This document shows, in pieces, positions 26,360 to 41,394 of a stretch of DNA of 64,000 bases. The first letter of the stretch is position 1, and each line of letters opens with the position of its first letter. Origin of the DNA: Amaurobius ferox (lineage: Eukaryota > Arthropoda > Arachnida > Araneae > Amaurobiidae); assembly GCA_951213105.1 (NCBI GenBank), contig OX578142.1, positions 117,256,065-117,320,064 of the forward strand, written 5' to 3'. Under the pieces are notes generated by a model. That model worked only from the letters and a program-made list of their open reading frames with translations, did no database searches and was not told where the DNA came from. The translations under genes and the position numbers were made by a program.

Positions 26360-26740
26360 TATTTAAGAAAGGCTCTTCTCCGTCTGTTTGCCATATTTGA
26401 CTAAATTAGAGAACTATTTCCAATTTGGCGATATTTCGTCCCAGATTGAGGAAAATATAGTTAAAATAGCAAAAATGACGCTAAGTTAATGAATTCATTA
26501 TTTAAATATTTTAATTGAACTATGCTGCTTATTGCGAATGCTATCAATCTTGACAATTATCAATTTAGAATAGCATGAAATATAAATTAATTGTGTACTT
26601 CGAAATAGTTTAACATGTTGTCATCCGAAAAAGCGCCCAATGTATAATTTAACATTATAAACATTGTGTCATGGATCTTATACATCATTTCTTCACTGTG
26701 AAAGAAGCTACATCACATTTTTTTTTATATTTTCTCATAT
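26360..26740 (+). repeat. Diverged single copy of the 298-bp repeat
   Basis: GAGAAAGGCTCT-, GACTAAATTAGAGAA- and GCAAAAATGACGC-like words occur in the same order as in the array at 31195-32480, ending in CCGTGGATCTTATACATC-like sequence, as the last array copy does. Many substitutions. Confidence 0.6.
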
Positions 26741-29700
26741 TATAGAAAAAGTATTGTTTTGACGAAAATTTTTGAATTCGAGATCTTAACAAAAACAAAA
26801 AAACATATTTTAAGACCTGAACAAAGTTTAGACAATTTTGTGTCGATGTACTTTGTTGGTATTGCTACAAGATTAAAATTTTATTGTACATTATGCAAAA
26901 TCTGTAACAAGTTATACATGTTTATAATTTACAGCATTTTAAGATAAATTATTCAAAATTTAAAATTTTTATAGCATTATATCTTAAATGAAGAACAATG
27001 ATAATAGTATAATCAATGCAAGAAACTGGTAATTGTAAAGTGACTGTAATTCTGAACGTTTAGAGCTTTGTGTTCCATCTTTCTGTGTTCCATCCTTACT
27101 GGATTCAAGGTCAATACCTATCCCCAAAACATTCTAAAATCTTTGTTGTAATTGTTTTAGGATGTTTTGTGTTGACTGATCACCCCATCGTCTGCCCTCT
27201 GCTGACGATGACGAGCGGCTATGACAACGGAACCATGGTCCACAGGTAGTGAGGGAAGATCAGATGAACACTTTTTTGCTGTAGGAAACTGATGCCTGAA
27301 ATTTGTTATGAATGGTAAAATATATAAAATAGTATGCATTAACACAAATCAGTCTAATGTATTCAATCCCTAATGTATCCAATGGTCTGTTAGACTGCCA
27401 CCAACTAATGTATTTTTTAAAGAATTGGAAATATTTTATAAGAACAACTTTCATACCAAAGCTCAAAAAAGATACATTTGTTTTACTTTCTGATACTGCT
27501 TGTGGTAATGTATTACAGTATTTTACTGTAAATCAAGTTATGCTCAAATTGAAATCCTTCAACCCATTTTTCAAAAATGCCAATTCTAATTTATTCTGTT
27601 TAGATAACTGTAAAACTTTCGATTTATATAACATTTTGTTAGCTTCAAAATGTTTTGATATTTAGAATTTGTTGTGAATTTTTATTACATTGTACAAGTT
27701 TAAAGTGCCATAATGCCATTACCTGAAACTGGAATATATTTTCCAAAGATGAGCATGTTTCGAATGAGGGCTCCCCTGACATAGTGGAATACCCCCAAAT
27801 GTAAAAAGCACTCCTTTTTTTATAAATGCTAAAAATTGATACTTTTATATTTACCGAATATAAAGCTTTAAAGTTTCGACGTAAACAATATCCCATTGTT
27901 AGTTTCGCAGTTTTTATTTCATTTAAGCAATGTTTATTTTTGTGGTGACATCAGAAGAACAGTCTTTGTTAGCTTTCGGAGCCCTAGGTGATAGCTTCGT
28001 CTGAATATAGAAAGATTCAACTTGTTTAAATTATATATTAAATACGGAAATTTACATTTTTTGAAAGCTACTATTTTTCTTTATTATATTTTTTTAATTC
28101 TATTGTGGTATACTAGTTTGTTGGGATAGACAATTGAGGAAAAATTGTATTAAGGAATATCTGATAGAGTATAGATAGGACGCGCAAAATGATTTGCACG
28201 GGACATTCTGATGGTGACAATCCACCCATGGGTGACACTATTGTATTTTATTTTCATAGTGCTCAAACAAAATGATATTATAGCTTATATGTGACGAATA
28301 AAGTCACAAATCATGTCGAATTTCTATTGGTCAATCTTAAATACAAACTTTACAATAAAACAAACTAAAAGACTCACTAAATTTATTAGTTACCAACAAA
28401 TTTATGATACTAATGATCTATTAGTTTTGGTGTCGCCATCTATTAACCAAAGTTAGAACTTTCTTTTATAATTAGTGTCGTTTTATGATAGCAATGATCT
28501 ATTTGTTTTGGTGTCGCCATCTATTAACCAAAGTCAAAATTTTTTATTATAAATGGTGTCGTAAAACAAATTTGTTAAAGTTTAACGCATGGAGTTAAAA
28601 ATAAGGAGATAAAACTTCTATGGATGAAACACTTGAAAATGTCATAATGCTTTGAGAGTTATATCTAGGTGTCGATAGCGTTAAAGTAGTCGCTATTTTT
28701 AGCTGACACAACAGAAAGGCGTAGTATTTAGCATAGACATTTCTGATTAATTTTGAATTAAGGTTTCCCTAATCATGAGTATAATTAACCAGTGCTTTTT
28801 TATAGTTGTAGGGTAGAGAACAGAATATGTGGAAATAAAAATAAATTAAAAGGTAACATAAATTTGAATACGTAGGAATATTATTTATTGTTTTAGTTCT
28901 ATTTTGTATTGAATTAATAATTTATTTTTTACAAAATTGACAGTTTAAATAAATATTTTAGGAATATCGTCATAGAAATAAATACAATGCAGGAATACTT
29001 ATCTAACCCCAGCGCCACCTGAATTATTGTCCCAAACAATATTGACATTTTCTGAATATGAAATTTCAACTCCTTACTTTTTCATCCATAGTTTAAAGCT
29101 TTCAATAATTCCTTAAAGAAATCAGACATATACCAATTTCGTGACAACAGTTGTTCTGAGGTAGATTTTATCCTTCTTCATCAGGTCAAAATATTGTCTC
29201 TACTTAACAAACGCTAAGCAAGAAGTGTGATACGACAGAACTGTGAAACAGTGTCTTTACTTTGTTAAATAAAGGCACCATTTTGACCTGAAGAAGAAGG
29301 ATCAAAACGCTTTCGAAGCAATTGCCACGTAATTTGAATATGTCACAAGCAGCAGTTTTATTTTGTGATATTAACGAAGCAATTGGGTTTGAAGAATTTA
29401 AATTAAGATAATTAAAAACTTTTGAATGGATTCATTTAGTAAAAGCATATTATGTTAGAAAGTAAATAAAAAAAATTGCACTATTTTAATTCAATGAATT
29501 GAATTAAAAAGTACATACTTTTGAGATTAAAGAAAAGTAAAATTAATTGTATTTTGGTGCCACCACCTGAATATGTGTTGTAAAATAATTTTCCCTCAAC
29601 ATTTGGGATCAATGGACAATAGGCACACTTAGGGTTGTTCGCTACAAAATTACGGCTGATCCGGTAAATCTCTGGCAACACGTGTTCGACAAGTATAATT

Positions 29701-31190
29701 GTTTATGGGACACTTTTACGAAAAGTTAGGAACATATTTAAGCTTTTACTGTTTAAAAATCGCTTTAAATTTTTTGAATATACATGTACTTACTATTTTA
29801 TATCTAGACTTTTGGAATTGTGCTTTTCTGTGCCACAAGCTTTTATGCATATGTTTTCAAATAAATGTAAAATATATTTTGGTAAACACTTGAGTTTGAA
29901 AGAGTTCTGGTATGTTATATATAATATAAAAAATATCCGAAAGTTCATAGTAAATGCTTAGACAATAAACGTAACGGTTTCGTGATGTGCATATTACTAC
30001 TATTAAATGTTTACTCTGTTCAATTCTCGTTATGGTGTCGCCATCTATCAGAGAAAAATAGAGGTTTTTGCATAAATTTTGTAAAAATAAATGTACTCTT
30101 TATTTGAGAAATGAAATAAAAGAGGCTGATAACGTTAGGATAATTTATATAAAAATATTTATTATGCTGAGAATTCTGTAACTAATATTCGTGAATTACA
30201 TTTATGCTATATCGAGTTCCAAAGTGCTCATACGCACCAACTGGCCATACATAGGATCAGTAAATATCAATAGGCTTATGCTTTAAAGAAAGTTACACTA
30301 TAAAATTGTTGAACATTTCGAATAAAAAATTTACTTCCTTTTGTAGTGCATAGCACAAATGACTTTTGTAGTGCATAGCACAGATGACAAACGCTGATGT
30401 AAATGCACGCTGTGAGCAACGACAGGCGTCTTCAGACAATGTGACAAAATAAATTCGGTTTTATCAATTCACGCCGTATTATTAGAGCCGCATCCTTTCG
30501 ATTGCACGGACAAAATATGACATTGGTCACTATTGGTGTACGAACGCATCGAATCGATTAGTAGCCATCGTATCTCTACTGTTTAGTTGAATCCGCTCGC
30601 TTATTGACTCAAATTTAAATACAGACATGAGTTTTATCATAAAATCGCCAGATTTCAAATTAGGCCTTTTAATTCACTGAAAATATACTTTCCAACGTAA
30701 TTCAATTATTCGGCGCTACTGTATCTTTACAGTATTCTATACCGTTTAGTCTAGTATGTTGTATCGAGTTGCATGGTATGTGTGGACTGATAAACCAACC
30801 AATTTAGGGGAAGCACAACCCCATTTGGGGGCCCCATTTGGATTTTGTGAGCATGGGCCAAGCAATTCCTCATACATTCATCTGTGCTCGAAAAATTCTA
30901 TTCCCGCATTACCCTGGTCAATTAACAGTTCTCATCAACAAACTGATTTTTTTAAACTGGTTGCCTGTACCAAAATTTCTAAACCATAGTTTATTTTATT
31001 ATTTAGTCAAGAGTGGTCTATGTTCGCTTTTGCAATTATTTCTAACTTAAATATTAACTGCCATGTTACCTTATTTCGTTAACAGTTTAATATTTAAATG
31101 TAAAAAAAAAGAAAAAAAAGTGAGCAATACAAATTTGGGCTCAGACAACCAAAATATTTCTTTGTTTGCCTGCACGGGACAATTCGCCCA
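26740..31190. other. Non-coding host DNA with small repeats
   Basis: No supported gene. A 102-codon frame at 27357-27665 has no family I recognise. Small structures: a tandem pair at 28411-28570 (GGTGTCGCCATCTATTAACC twice, a third relative near 30032), an inverted pair at 29166-29210/29260-29310 (TCAGGTCAAAAT / ATTTTGACCTGA), and a 27-bp tandem pair at 30337-30390 (TTTTGTAGTGCATAGCACA). Confidence 0.5.
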
Positions 31191-31194
31191 CAGT

Positions 31195-32480
31195 CGTTTA
31201 TACGAGAAAGGCTCTCCGCCTGCCTGCAACACTTGGCAACTAAATTAGAGAAATGTTTCCAACTTGGCTGTATTTAGCCCCAGATTAACGAAAATATCGT
31301 TAAAGTTGCAAAAATGACGCCGAATTGATGAATTAATTATTGAAAATATTTTAATATATGGACTATATTAGTTATTGCGGATGCTATCAATATTGATAAC
31401 TGTCATTCTAGAGTTGCTTGAAATATAAGTTAATTGGGTATTTCGTTTTCTAATAGTTTTGCATTTTGACCCCCTAACAATTCGTCCACAGTCGTTTATA
31501 CGAGAAAGGCTCTCCGCCTGCCTGCAACACTTGGCAACTAAATTAGAGAAATGTTTCCAACTTGGCTGTATTTAGCCCCAGATTAACGAAAATATCGTTA
31601 AAGTTGCAAAAATGACGCCGAATTGATGAATTAATTATTGAAAATATTTTAATATATGGACTATATTAGTTATTGCGGATGCTATCAATATTGATAATTG
31701 TCATTCTAGAGTTGCTTGAAATATAAGTTAATTGGGTATTTCGTTTTCTAATAGTTTTGCATTTTGACCCCCTAACAATTCGTCCACAGCCGTTTATACG
31801 AGAAAGGCTCTCCGCCTGCCTGCAACACTTGGCAACTAAATTAGAGAAATGTTTCCAACTTGGCTGTATTTAGCCCCAGATTAACGAAAATATCGTTAAA
31901 GTTGCAAAAATGACGCCGAATTGATGAATTAATTATTGAAAATATTTTAATATATGGACTATATTAGTTATTGCGGATGCTATCAATATTGATAATTGTC
32001 ATTCTAGAGTTGCTTGAAATATAAGTTAATTGGGTATTTCGTTTTCTAATAGTTTTGCATTTTGACCCCCTAACAATTCGTCCACAGTCGTTTATACGAG
32101 AAAGGCTCTCCGCCTGTCTGCAACACTTGGCAACTAAATTAGAGAAATGTTTCCAACTTGGCGGTATTTCGCTCCAGATTGACGAAAATATCGTTAAAGT
32201 TGCAAAAATGAAGCAAAGTTAACGAAAATGACGCCGAATGGATGAATTAATTATTAAAATATTTCAATATATGGACTATATTGCTTATTACGGATGCTAT
32301 CAAGATTAATAATTGTTTATTTAAAGTTGCGCGAATAGGAAGTAAATTGAGTATTTCGAAATAATTTTAGAAGGGGTCATCCGGAAAAGCGCCAAATGTA
32401 CAATTCAACGCTAAAAACATTGTTCCGTGGATCTTATACATCGTTTTTTCATTGTTAATGAAATAAATAAATATCATTAT
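31195..32480 (+). repeat. Tandem array, 298-bp unit, four copies
   Basis: CGTTTATACGAGAAAGGCTC occurs at 31195, 31493, 31791 and 32089, exactly 298 bp apart. The first three copies are almost identical (one or two base changes), implying recent amplification. The fourth diverges and continues into GGATCTTATACATCG sequence shared with 26360-26740. Confidence 0.85.
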
Positions 32481-32504
32481 ATAGGGAAAGTTAGCTGTTA
32501 CCCA

Positions 32505-32895
32505 CATCTGATTTTTTTTATACATGAGTTTCTAGGGATGTATTTTTTTTTATACATGAGTTTCTAGGGATGTATTTTTTTTTATACATGAGTTTCTAAG
32601 ATAATAAATTTTGCGGAAATGAAGATAATAATCCACTCAATTATAGAATTAAAGATAATCATCTCATTTATAGAATTAAGGATAATAATTTCATAGAATT
32701 AAAGATAATAATTCACTCAATTATAGAATTAAAGATAATCATCTCATTTATAGAATTAAAGATAATAATTTCATTTATAGAATTACATGTAATAATCCAC
32801 TTTATAGAATTAAAGATAATCATCTCATTTATAGAATTAAAGATAATAATCCACTCAAAATGATAGAATTAAAGATAATCATCTCATTAGCTCAA
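32505..32895. repeat. Two short-period tandem arrays
   Basis: First, three copies of TTTTTATACATGAGTTTCTA with a 35-bp period (32510-32600). Then about ten A+T-rich copies of a 27-30-bp unit, TAGAATTAAAGATAATAATC / TAATCATCTCATTTA, to about 32890. Confidence 0.7.
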
Positions 32896-35800
32896 TGGAT
32901 CAAAGGTAATCTGTGCAGCGATGAATAGGTGACTCAATTTCCTGTTGGGACATTAAGTCTTTTCAATACAGAGGAAATACTGTAAATTTTGAACGGTTAA
33001 AGTTTTTAAATTTGAGTTTTTGATTAATTTCTACTGTTTGAGCAAAAACACGAATTCATTATTTTTAGTATCACATTTGTGTGTATATGTGTCATGTATT
33101 TATGCTACCCTGTTTAGCTCAAAAGCTGTATGTTCGATTTTTATTGGCAATTATGTGCGATGTATGCATTACCATGCTACTGATTGAATTTTGGTTCAAA
33201 CCGGGTAAATAAAACTAACTCATAACTTTTATTTCAAAATTGCAAAAATCGAAAATAAAGAAAAAATATGCTTAACTATATGTATTAAAGGATTGTTTTT
33301 ATTTAAATTTTATATCAAAACTATTGGAAACCACTTCCAGACTAATCTGGTTATTTTTTGATATATTCATATTTTTGGAATTATGGTGCTATGAAGATAT
33401 TAAAAAAATATGGTAGCTATTTTTTAAACATATAATTACTTAAAAACTGCAAATTTAGTGTAATATAAGCCTTAGACAGGTATTTTGCTGTATTTTTTTG
33501 GGATGACTGTTCTATCTCATTTATCCTGAAAAAAGCACTTCTTTTTTGCCCTTGAAACCGACTGATACCTTATATATTTATGCTGGTACCAACGTAGTGT
33601 TTTTATTTTCAGCTTATTCAGATAAAAGTTTGTGTATTTTTTTATTGAATAATTGCTTCCAGAAAAACTGCTTTAATGCCAGCTAATTTTATGCCACGGG
33701 AATACATTGCGTCAAAATGCATATTTTATATTTTTGTCAGAAAAAATAATTTTTTTTTCAGGAGGTATTCCGAGATTTTTTTTGCCATATTTTATGTGTT
33801 ACGAACTATTAGGCGCATTTTAAAATGTAATTAGATTAAACATAGTCTGAGCATTAGTCAAATTCGTAATGATAGATTATGAACCTGCACAGTTATATTT
33901 ATTCCTTAATTTTTGCGTCTTAAGAAAATATAGGACAAATAAAAACTCGTTGCAAAAGTCTTCAAAATTACATATTCCAAAGTAAAGTTTTTTTTTGCTC
34001 TTTTTTGCATTTTATCAATGAATTAAAAAATAATTGAATGCCTTTGTTGCTGACGTTACCAAACAGAAATTCTGTTTTATTACAATATTTGTTTTGCAGT
34101 TGTGCAAAAGAATATTATATTTCAAAAATACGACCAATGATTATTTTTAATAAATTGTCAAGGATTTTGATGCGAATGATATCTATGGAGTATCTATGAC
34201 AGAATTCGGAGCGTTACGAAAAATGTAAACATTTTGGACGCTTATATCTCCGAACCTTGCACGAAACAATCGCGTCACGTGATCCTTGGAATACTGTCGC
34301 GGAACCCCAAGGTTCCACAGAGCACACTTTGAAAAACGCTATACTGCAAACACTGGTTTTTAGGGTTCTTCTCCATTTATTGCGGCAGTACAAAAATGCT
34401 TGCTATTAATTTTGCAACACTCTACATCTGTATAACCCCCTAAAATGGGGGGGGGGGGAGTGCGGGGTCTTTATTTTACGGGGTACAATCTCCCCTAAAG
34501 TTGTCTCATCATATAGCGCCATTTAAGCTTCCTATACACCTGCATAAAAAGTATATGATAACATTAAAACATCTTGAGTTATTTGCCTGGTCCATGCTTT
34601 ACCGTGGCACCATGTATAAGAAAAAGTGCAATTTTTTTAATTTTTTGTGAATGTAAAGATAACCCATTACTGCATTCATCATCTTCAGACAAATATAGTA
34701 AGGAATTATTAAAAACTGTCCATGTTGCAAATATTGCGACATTGGCAAGAGAACAATAAAATAAATAATTTATCCAAATTGTTAGTCCATAACGCGTTAA
34801 CAGCTAGTCTGCTCAGATTTTATTCAGTTGATAAATATCTTAATGTATTCTCAAAATCCTTTAATCTCTGAATTATAGACCCAACCTTCCCGTTTCCATT
34901 GCTATTTTAAACTCTGAAAGGTTCACTAGTGTCAGAAAAATGAGCTTCTGTGCAGAAAGTCTCCAGATTAAAGTTTCAAAGATGTATCGCTATCGATCAT
35001 TTTTAAAGTGGTGTAGCTTTTGCAATTTTTCAACTCCCTTAATATTATCGCATCAGTTTCGAAGGCTATAATCACATTTTTCTTCAAGATATCGTATCAA
35101 CTATGTTCCAAGACTTGAAAAGAGGAAATTGCTTTCCGAATGTTACCCCGTTACCTTAGAATGCCACATATATTTAAATAATAAACCATTCATTATTTTA
35201 TGACGTGTTACTCTTTTATGGTTGTAAATTGATTGGATGTGTGGGTTTGGCAGAAATAAGGACAACGATTAAATTACACCAAAGATTTTATTTAAGCATA
35301 AAGTAAATGGCTTTTATATCCAGCTGATAAATGTTTTCTCTAACACTTCTTTAAAAAACATTGGTATTGAAAGAGCTCAAAGTCGTCTTCCATGTATATC
35401 AATACCATTTTCCTTTACAAAGTGATACAAACCAAAGTGATCCAACAAATAGTTGCATTTCATATCTTTGAATTAATTTTCTGTTTGGACTACATTGGTA
35501 ATATTATACCAATAAGCTTTATTTTATGTGTTGAGTATGTGCTTGGGTGAATTTGTTTTCTTTTAGAACAGACAATTGTTCTTTAATAACTAACGTAATA
35601 ACCAAAACTTTGAATGCATGCACAGCATTGTCTCTCAATATCACTTTGTTAATGATAAAAATGCTATTTTGTGTCTTTGTTGTTGATATGTGATAACAAT
35701 GTAGAATTAAATACAAATAATAATTTTAATTTTAATAATCAACTCTCAATATACCCTTGTTTCACCATTCATATTTATACAATTTGATATTTCGTTTATT

Positions 35801-38800
35801 AATTTATTGGGTGATTTAGAAATTGCAACTTCACGAAAAAGTCGTAAAAATAATATTTTAATTAAAAATTTACTACATTTTCCCATGTAAAAAACATCGT
35901 TGGACCACTTTTAGTTATATATTTCTGCAACTTCACAAGACAAGAGCCATCTACAACGCCATAAAAATATTTCAAGTTCTCAGAAAGACAAGGATTCAGA
36001 ACAATATAAATAAATACATGTAATGCAACATTTTCATGCGTATGCATCAAATGGATTTCCTAAGGCTCCAAGATATACAGGCTGACGCAACCGCCATTTT
36101 GACACAACTGGTCCAGTCAGCTATTGTCTAACTGTGATATTTCAATGGCGCACGCATGATGCATTGCTGATACTCAATTTATCTGTAAAATAGGTGCTTC
36201 TGCTTTAAAAAAAATTATCAATCATTCAAGAACGTAGTCTAGAATGTTTTGATTTTTATAAGATCTCGAGAACGGTACAGGAAAGTAACATTCTTTTCGC
36301 CATGTACAGCCATCGCTTCAATTGAGAGTTAAATGGTCGCTGTTGCTACAGTCCGTATATTTAGAAGCCTTAGAATTTACAAACGTCATGCAAATCTCTC
36401 TCGCATGAAACTTGTTTAAGGACTAATAGTTTTTATGTTACTATTAGTCTGAACGTATTCCAAAAAAGCACGAACCAGATTCTGAAGCCATTTCATAAAA
36501 TTGGTATTTAAATTTTGAAAATGCATTGTATGCAGTCAGGTATTGTTGATTCCTAGTTAGATATACGAATTTATGAATATAGATCATTACTCTGCATGCT
36601 GGTTTAAGTGGTATTCAGATTCAAGTATTATACTGATGTTAAAATATTAAAAAAATAGTATAGAGTTATGTTTTATATTTCTGAAATCGCGCAAAAAGGA
36701 TTAATTTTTTAAAGATTTTTTTAATTTTACTGTACATTTTCATGAAGCATATTTTTTAATTACTAAACGAGTACGTGCAATTTTTTAAATATATATATAT
36801 ATTATGTCTTTATAAATATTTTAACAATTCAATTTTGTTAATATTGTGTGTGTTTTTATATAATCAGATTGAGATACGTAAATGCTTTAATTATAAAAAA
36901 TGTCATTACTCTACTGATAGTATTATTTCTACCGGCTCGCAATCTTTAGATCTTTTAAATCCACATCTGTTGCTATAAAACTTTTGTTTTATAAAAGGTT
37001 CATAACACAATGAGTTCAATTTGCGATTATGATCAACAATATTATTTTCTTTGTTTTATGCCCAAATACCAAGTTATTCTAAGGCTTTTTCTTTTCATAT
37101 TTCGTCATTCCTTTATTCCTACACTTTACACTTTAAATGAACATCGTAAATTCGCGCAAACTTCGCAACTTATTTACAAGTGGTTATAAAAATGGTATAT
37201 CTTAGGCAAAGCAGCATGTAGTAAGATAAGTTGACTTCAGTTGTTTACGGACGAAATCAAGATTTTATCCGTAAAATCTTGTTTTAAATGATTTAAATAT
37301 GCAGAAATTAGTACTAATATAATTATAGAGACGCAAAGAATGTGTGGTCTCCTTTTCTTGTAACGCAATCTATAATAGAATTTTAAAGACTTACACAGTA
37401 ATTAAATCTGAATAACCTACATTTAATGTGTTTTGCATTTCAGTTATACCTTTTTAAAAACGAATAATTGAAAATGAAAAACCTTAATATAAATATATTA
37501 ATTTATCTTATAGAAATAAAATTAAATGAACTTATGAATATAGAACTTAAGTTTGCGCTCCAGTGATAAATACATAACGTTAAAGGCTGCGCAAATAAAA
37601 TGTAAAAGTAAAATAGACAATCGTTTCAAAGCACGTTATAACGTCATCTAACGAATATTTTTGCATTTTGTTTGCGAAACATTTTACGTTCCTATCTGTT
37701 TATTTATTTTAACTTATATTAAAGAATTTTAATTGGAAATTTAAAGTTTAAAATTAAAATTAGTAATGAAATTTAGCATAGCTTGATTATTGAGATTTTT
37801 CTAAATTTAAAAAAGTAACAAAATGAGTAAAATATATCAGGATTTACTAATTATCAATTGAATTAAAAATATAATTGAGGAAAAAGCTATAGATATGAAT
37901 AATCTCGAAAATCATTTTACTTTTGTAAAATGTATTAATTTCCAAATGTTATAAGGTTTAAAACATTTTTGTGTCAGTAAATAATAAGTTATCAAATCTA
38001 ATATTTTGTTGGAAAAGTATGGTTATCTTCAAATATTTCATTGGAAATCTGTAATTTATAGAAGTACTACATTAAATATTTATTTATAAAATACATTTAA
38101 AATAATTTATGTATCAATTTTAAAAATATTTCATTTTAACAAATAAATAAGAATAAATTGATATTCTTTTTGTAAAAATATATTATGAAATGTTAAATAA
38201 ATCAGTGATTCTATATATCATTAAAATCATGCATTTTTTTGACAAATGAAAAAGTGTTTACGAACAAGTTCTGGTTCCGGAATGCCTACTTAAAATAGCT
38301 AATTTGCATTTATTTAAGCTTTACACTGAAATATTTATAGTTTAATTACATGTATTTAATAAAATATGATTTTTTTTTCATTGACACTGAAAAACACAGT
38401 TTGAAACTTTATCTAATATTCTACTTTTATCATCGTATACTGTCATACATTCATCATTTTCAATGGAAAGTATCCACAAAGTATAATAATTTTTTTATAT
38501 AATTTGCATTGAACTAGACTTATATTTTGTAATTGTTAGACTTAAAATCTCGATAATCAATTCTTGTCTCTAACTTTATGTTCATAATATTCAGTTCATA
38601 TATATATATATATTCAGATTCCAATTTAGCCCCCTTTTCAATAAAAATATAATTTTCAGATTAGTAATTTTATTTGGCAATACTTTTTAGGAAATTTCAA
38701 AAATAAAAGTATTTATTAATTAAAAACAAAAATTTATATTAATTTTGCAATAAATTAAGCGTGTTCTATTCTAAATATTCAGCGTCATAAAACTTCTATT

Positions 38801-41394
38801 GTTTAAGAATATTTATACACAATATGAAGTTTACTTTGTATTAAACTTTAGTCAACGATTATTTGAACTGAAATCGGAGAAGTAGAAGCCAAGACAACAC
38901 CGTTTACAAAATCATAACATTCATCAATACAACTTTTACCATACAGTTTTGCAGGATTTTAGCAAGGAGTTAGTTCACAGATGCATTTCGTGAAAAACAC
39001 ATACAATATCCGTTAAAATGTAGCTCGATCTTAATTGAACTGAAATTCCAGACGTAAATTCAAAAGAATACAGTTCCTTTAAATTCTTCATGAAAGAAAT
39101 TTTTACCAGAGACAGTTTTTCCAGATTTTGGCCAGGATTTTAAAGGTGTATTTTGCCAAAAACACGTACATTATCTGTGAAAATAAGAATAAATGACAAT
39201 TGCAACATTTACTGTTCTGTATGGGTTGTAACATAAAGACTGAAACATAGAAGTACGTATTTTTGTGCTAAAAACCAGACGGTTATTCCATGCATTGTGT
39301 AAACAACAGTAGCGATAGCCATACATTATAAACATTAAGACATCAGCTCTGTCTTGGGCTAAACAATCTATGACTTTTTTTATCTTCCTTTTAAAAGTTT
39401 TATGTACCGAAAATTATGCTGCAGCTAAACTAATTGATCCTTCGGTCTAATAAATTTCTTATATATGGGGGTGTTTCGGCAGCAAAGGGTAATTGGCCAT
39501 TGAGTTCATATTTTTGTCCCTGGTTTGGACAGCTGCTCATAAAAATGGTTTCTTTTTAATGACTGTTTCACAGATTTATGTAATAAGTAACATAAAATAT
39601 AGCAGGAAGGAAGTAGAAAAAGACTCTGTCCATTCGAAGAGGTGAACCTACTAAAGAAAAAAATATGAATGGTATTTATTAGATTGCTAGTCAATTTACA
39701 ATGTATGAAATACAAAGGACATAAAATATCTTTAATAATGGTATCATTTTATAAAACTGAAAGAATAAGTATTCACACCTTAAACCGACATAATTATTAC
39801 TTTAATTAATTTACATTAGCAACATATTTTCCGCGAAAAGATTTATTTTTCTATAAATAAAAAGTCACGTGTACATACTTCAAGGATTCAATGAATACAT
39901 TACGAACATAGAAGTACTACACCAACATTTTCCTTTTAGTAGAATAGAAACAGAGATCTAAGAAACTTGTTTATCTAAGAGTATTCAGTTTTTGTAAAAG
40001 CGGAGTAAAGTTTTTTTTAAAGCTCTTGTTTTCTATGCTTTATTCTTGTTCACATCATAAACAAAAGAGAAATTTTAATGTTTTGATGAACATAAGTTTG
40101 AGATACCTAATCGTAAAATAATTTTGTTAAGTGAAACAATCTTTCAACTAAAAAAAAATCCGTCTGTATATGTCGAATTTAGTTCATGTCAAATTTGAAA
40201 TTACATATTTAAGCCTCCCAGGTCCTTTGATCACTCAAAATATCCGACAACCATTCATGTAAGAACACTGAGCTCAGAAATGGAGTCATGGTATCAGTAG
40301 ATAATGTTAGTTACGCAGTTCAAGTTTTCAAATTTTTTATTCAAGAGGGTTAAACTTATGTAAAATTTAAATCTAAACCATCAATTTTTAGGTATGTATA
40401 TTAAATTTGAATAACTATACATCATTTTGATATATGAGCAAATGAACGATGTTAATAGGCGACAAAATGCAGCAATTGCAATTTTTAGAGCTAAAGAACT
40501 TCACGGGTAAGGTTATGACATCTCACAGAGTTTGTGATCAAACAGTATCAATAGTGTGAAAAATGTATAACGTAGTTAAGATATTGCGACCAAAATTGTT
40601 GACGAGAATGCGTGCTGATGAGCTGATATTAGTTAAGAATTGTCGACTAATTAGTGAAAACCGATTTTAAAGTACGAAGAAATCGCGTGAATATTTCAAT
40701 CAAGGACTTTATAAATATATATGGGACGTAAATTAACAGGGTAAATAAATTACATATATATTTTGAATAGTATGATCTGGAAGAGGCAAATGCTCACAAG
40801 CGCAAATCATAAAATCCTGACTAAATTGGTCTAAACAGTAAAGAAACTACGTTTGAGTATTTGTTTGGTTCAGCGAATTAAAATTGCATATATTCCCATT
40901 GACAAAGGTATTGGATACTAAGGAGGACTAATGAAGAACTTAAATTACATGGAATTCACACTGTTCTTCAAGTTGGCAGTGTATAGAGATGTTATGGGGC
41001 TGTTTTATTTGCAGAAAAACTAAAATTTCTAATTAATTGACTACCAGATATATTCAGAAGTTTCTAAATTACTGAAATGATCTAAACGTTCTATTTGATC
41101 AAATGTGTACCTTATTATACGTCTATAGGTAACCCATGAAATTGAGAATACCATACTACAGGACAACTCCAGAAATCACAGGAGTGTACTGTATAAAATT
41201 GATTCAACTAACCTGCAGTAACATTTATACAGGTTAACCTGAAAACACCCTTGATCTCTATGTAGACCCTGAAACTAATTAATAGGATTCTTAAACAAAT
41301 AAAGTGAAAGAAAGATCAACTTAATCTTGCTAATAGACGAGCATCATTGACTTTCAGATGAAGATTAACGTCATTTAAAAGACCTCGTAGATTC
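32896..41394. other. A+T-rich non-coding host DNA
   Basis: No supported gene over 8.5 kb. Minor features: a G run at 34447-34456; a GGAACC..GGTTCC inverted pair near 34304; an unassigned 61-codon frame at 34574; degenerate direct repeats at 38880-39030 and 39060-39190 (AAAACAC.TACA.TATC words). Confidence 0.45.

Noticed and set aside
27357..27665. 102-codon plus-strand frame as a gene
   Set aside because: No family, splice sites or promoter recognised; A+T-rich DNA gives frames of this size by chance.
31195..32480. CRISPR-like array
   Set aside because: The whole 298-bp unit repeats, with no unique spacers; it is a eukaryotic tandem repeat.
34574..34759. 61-codon frame near 34.6 kb as a gene relic
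   Set aside because: The sequence looks somewhat protein-like, but I could not tie it to any family or splice context.
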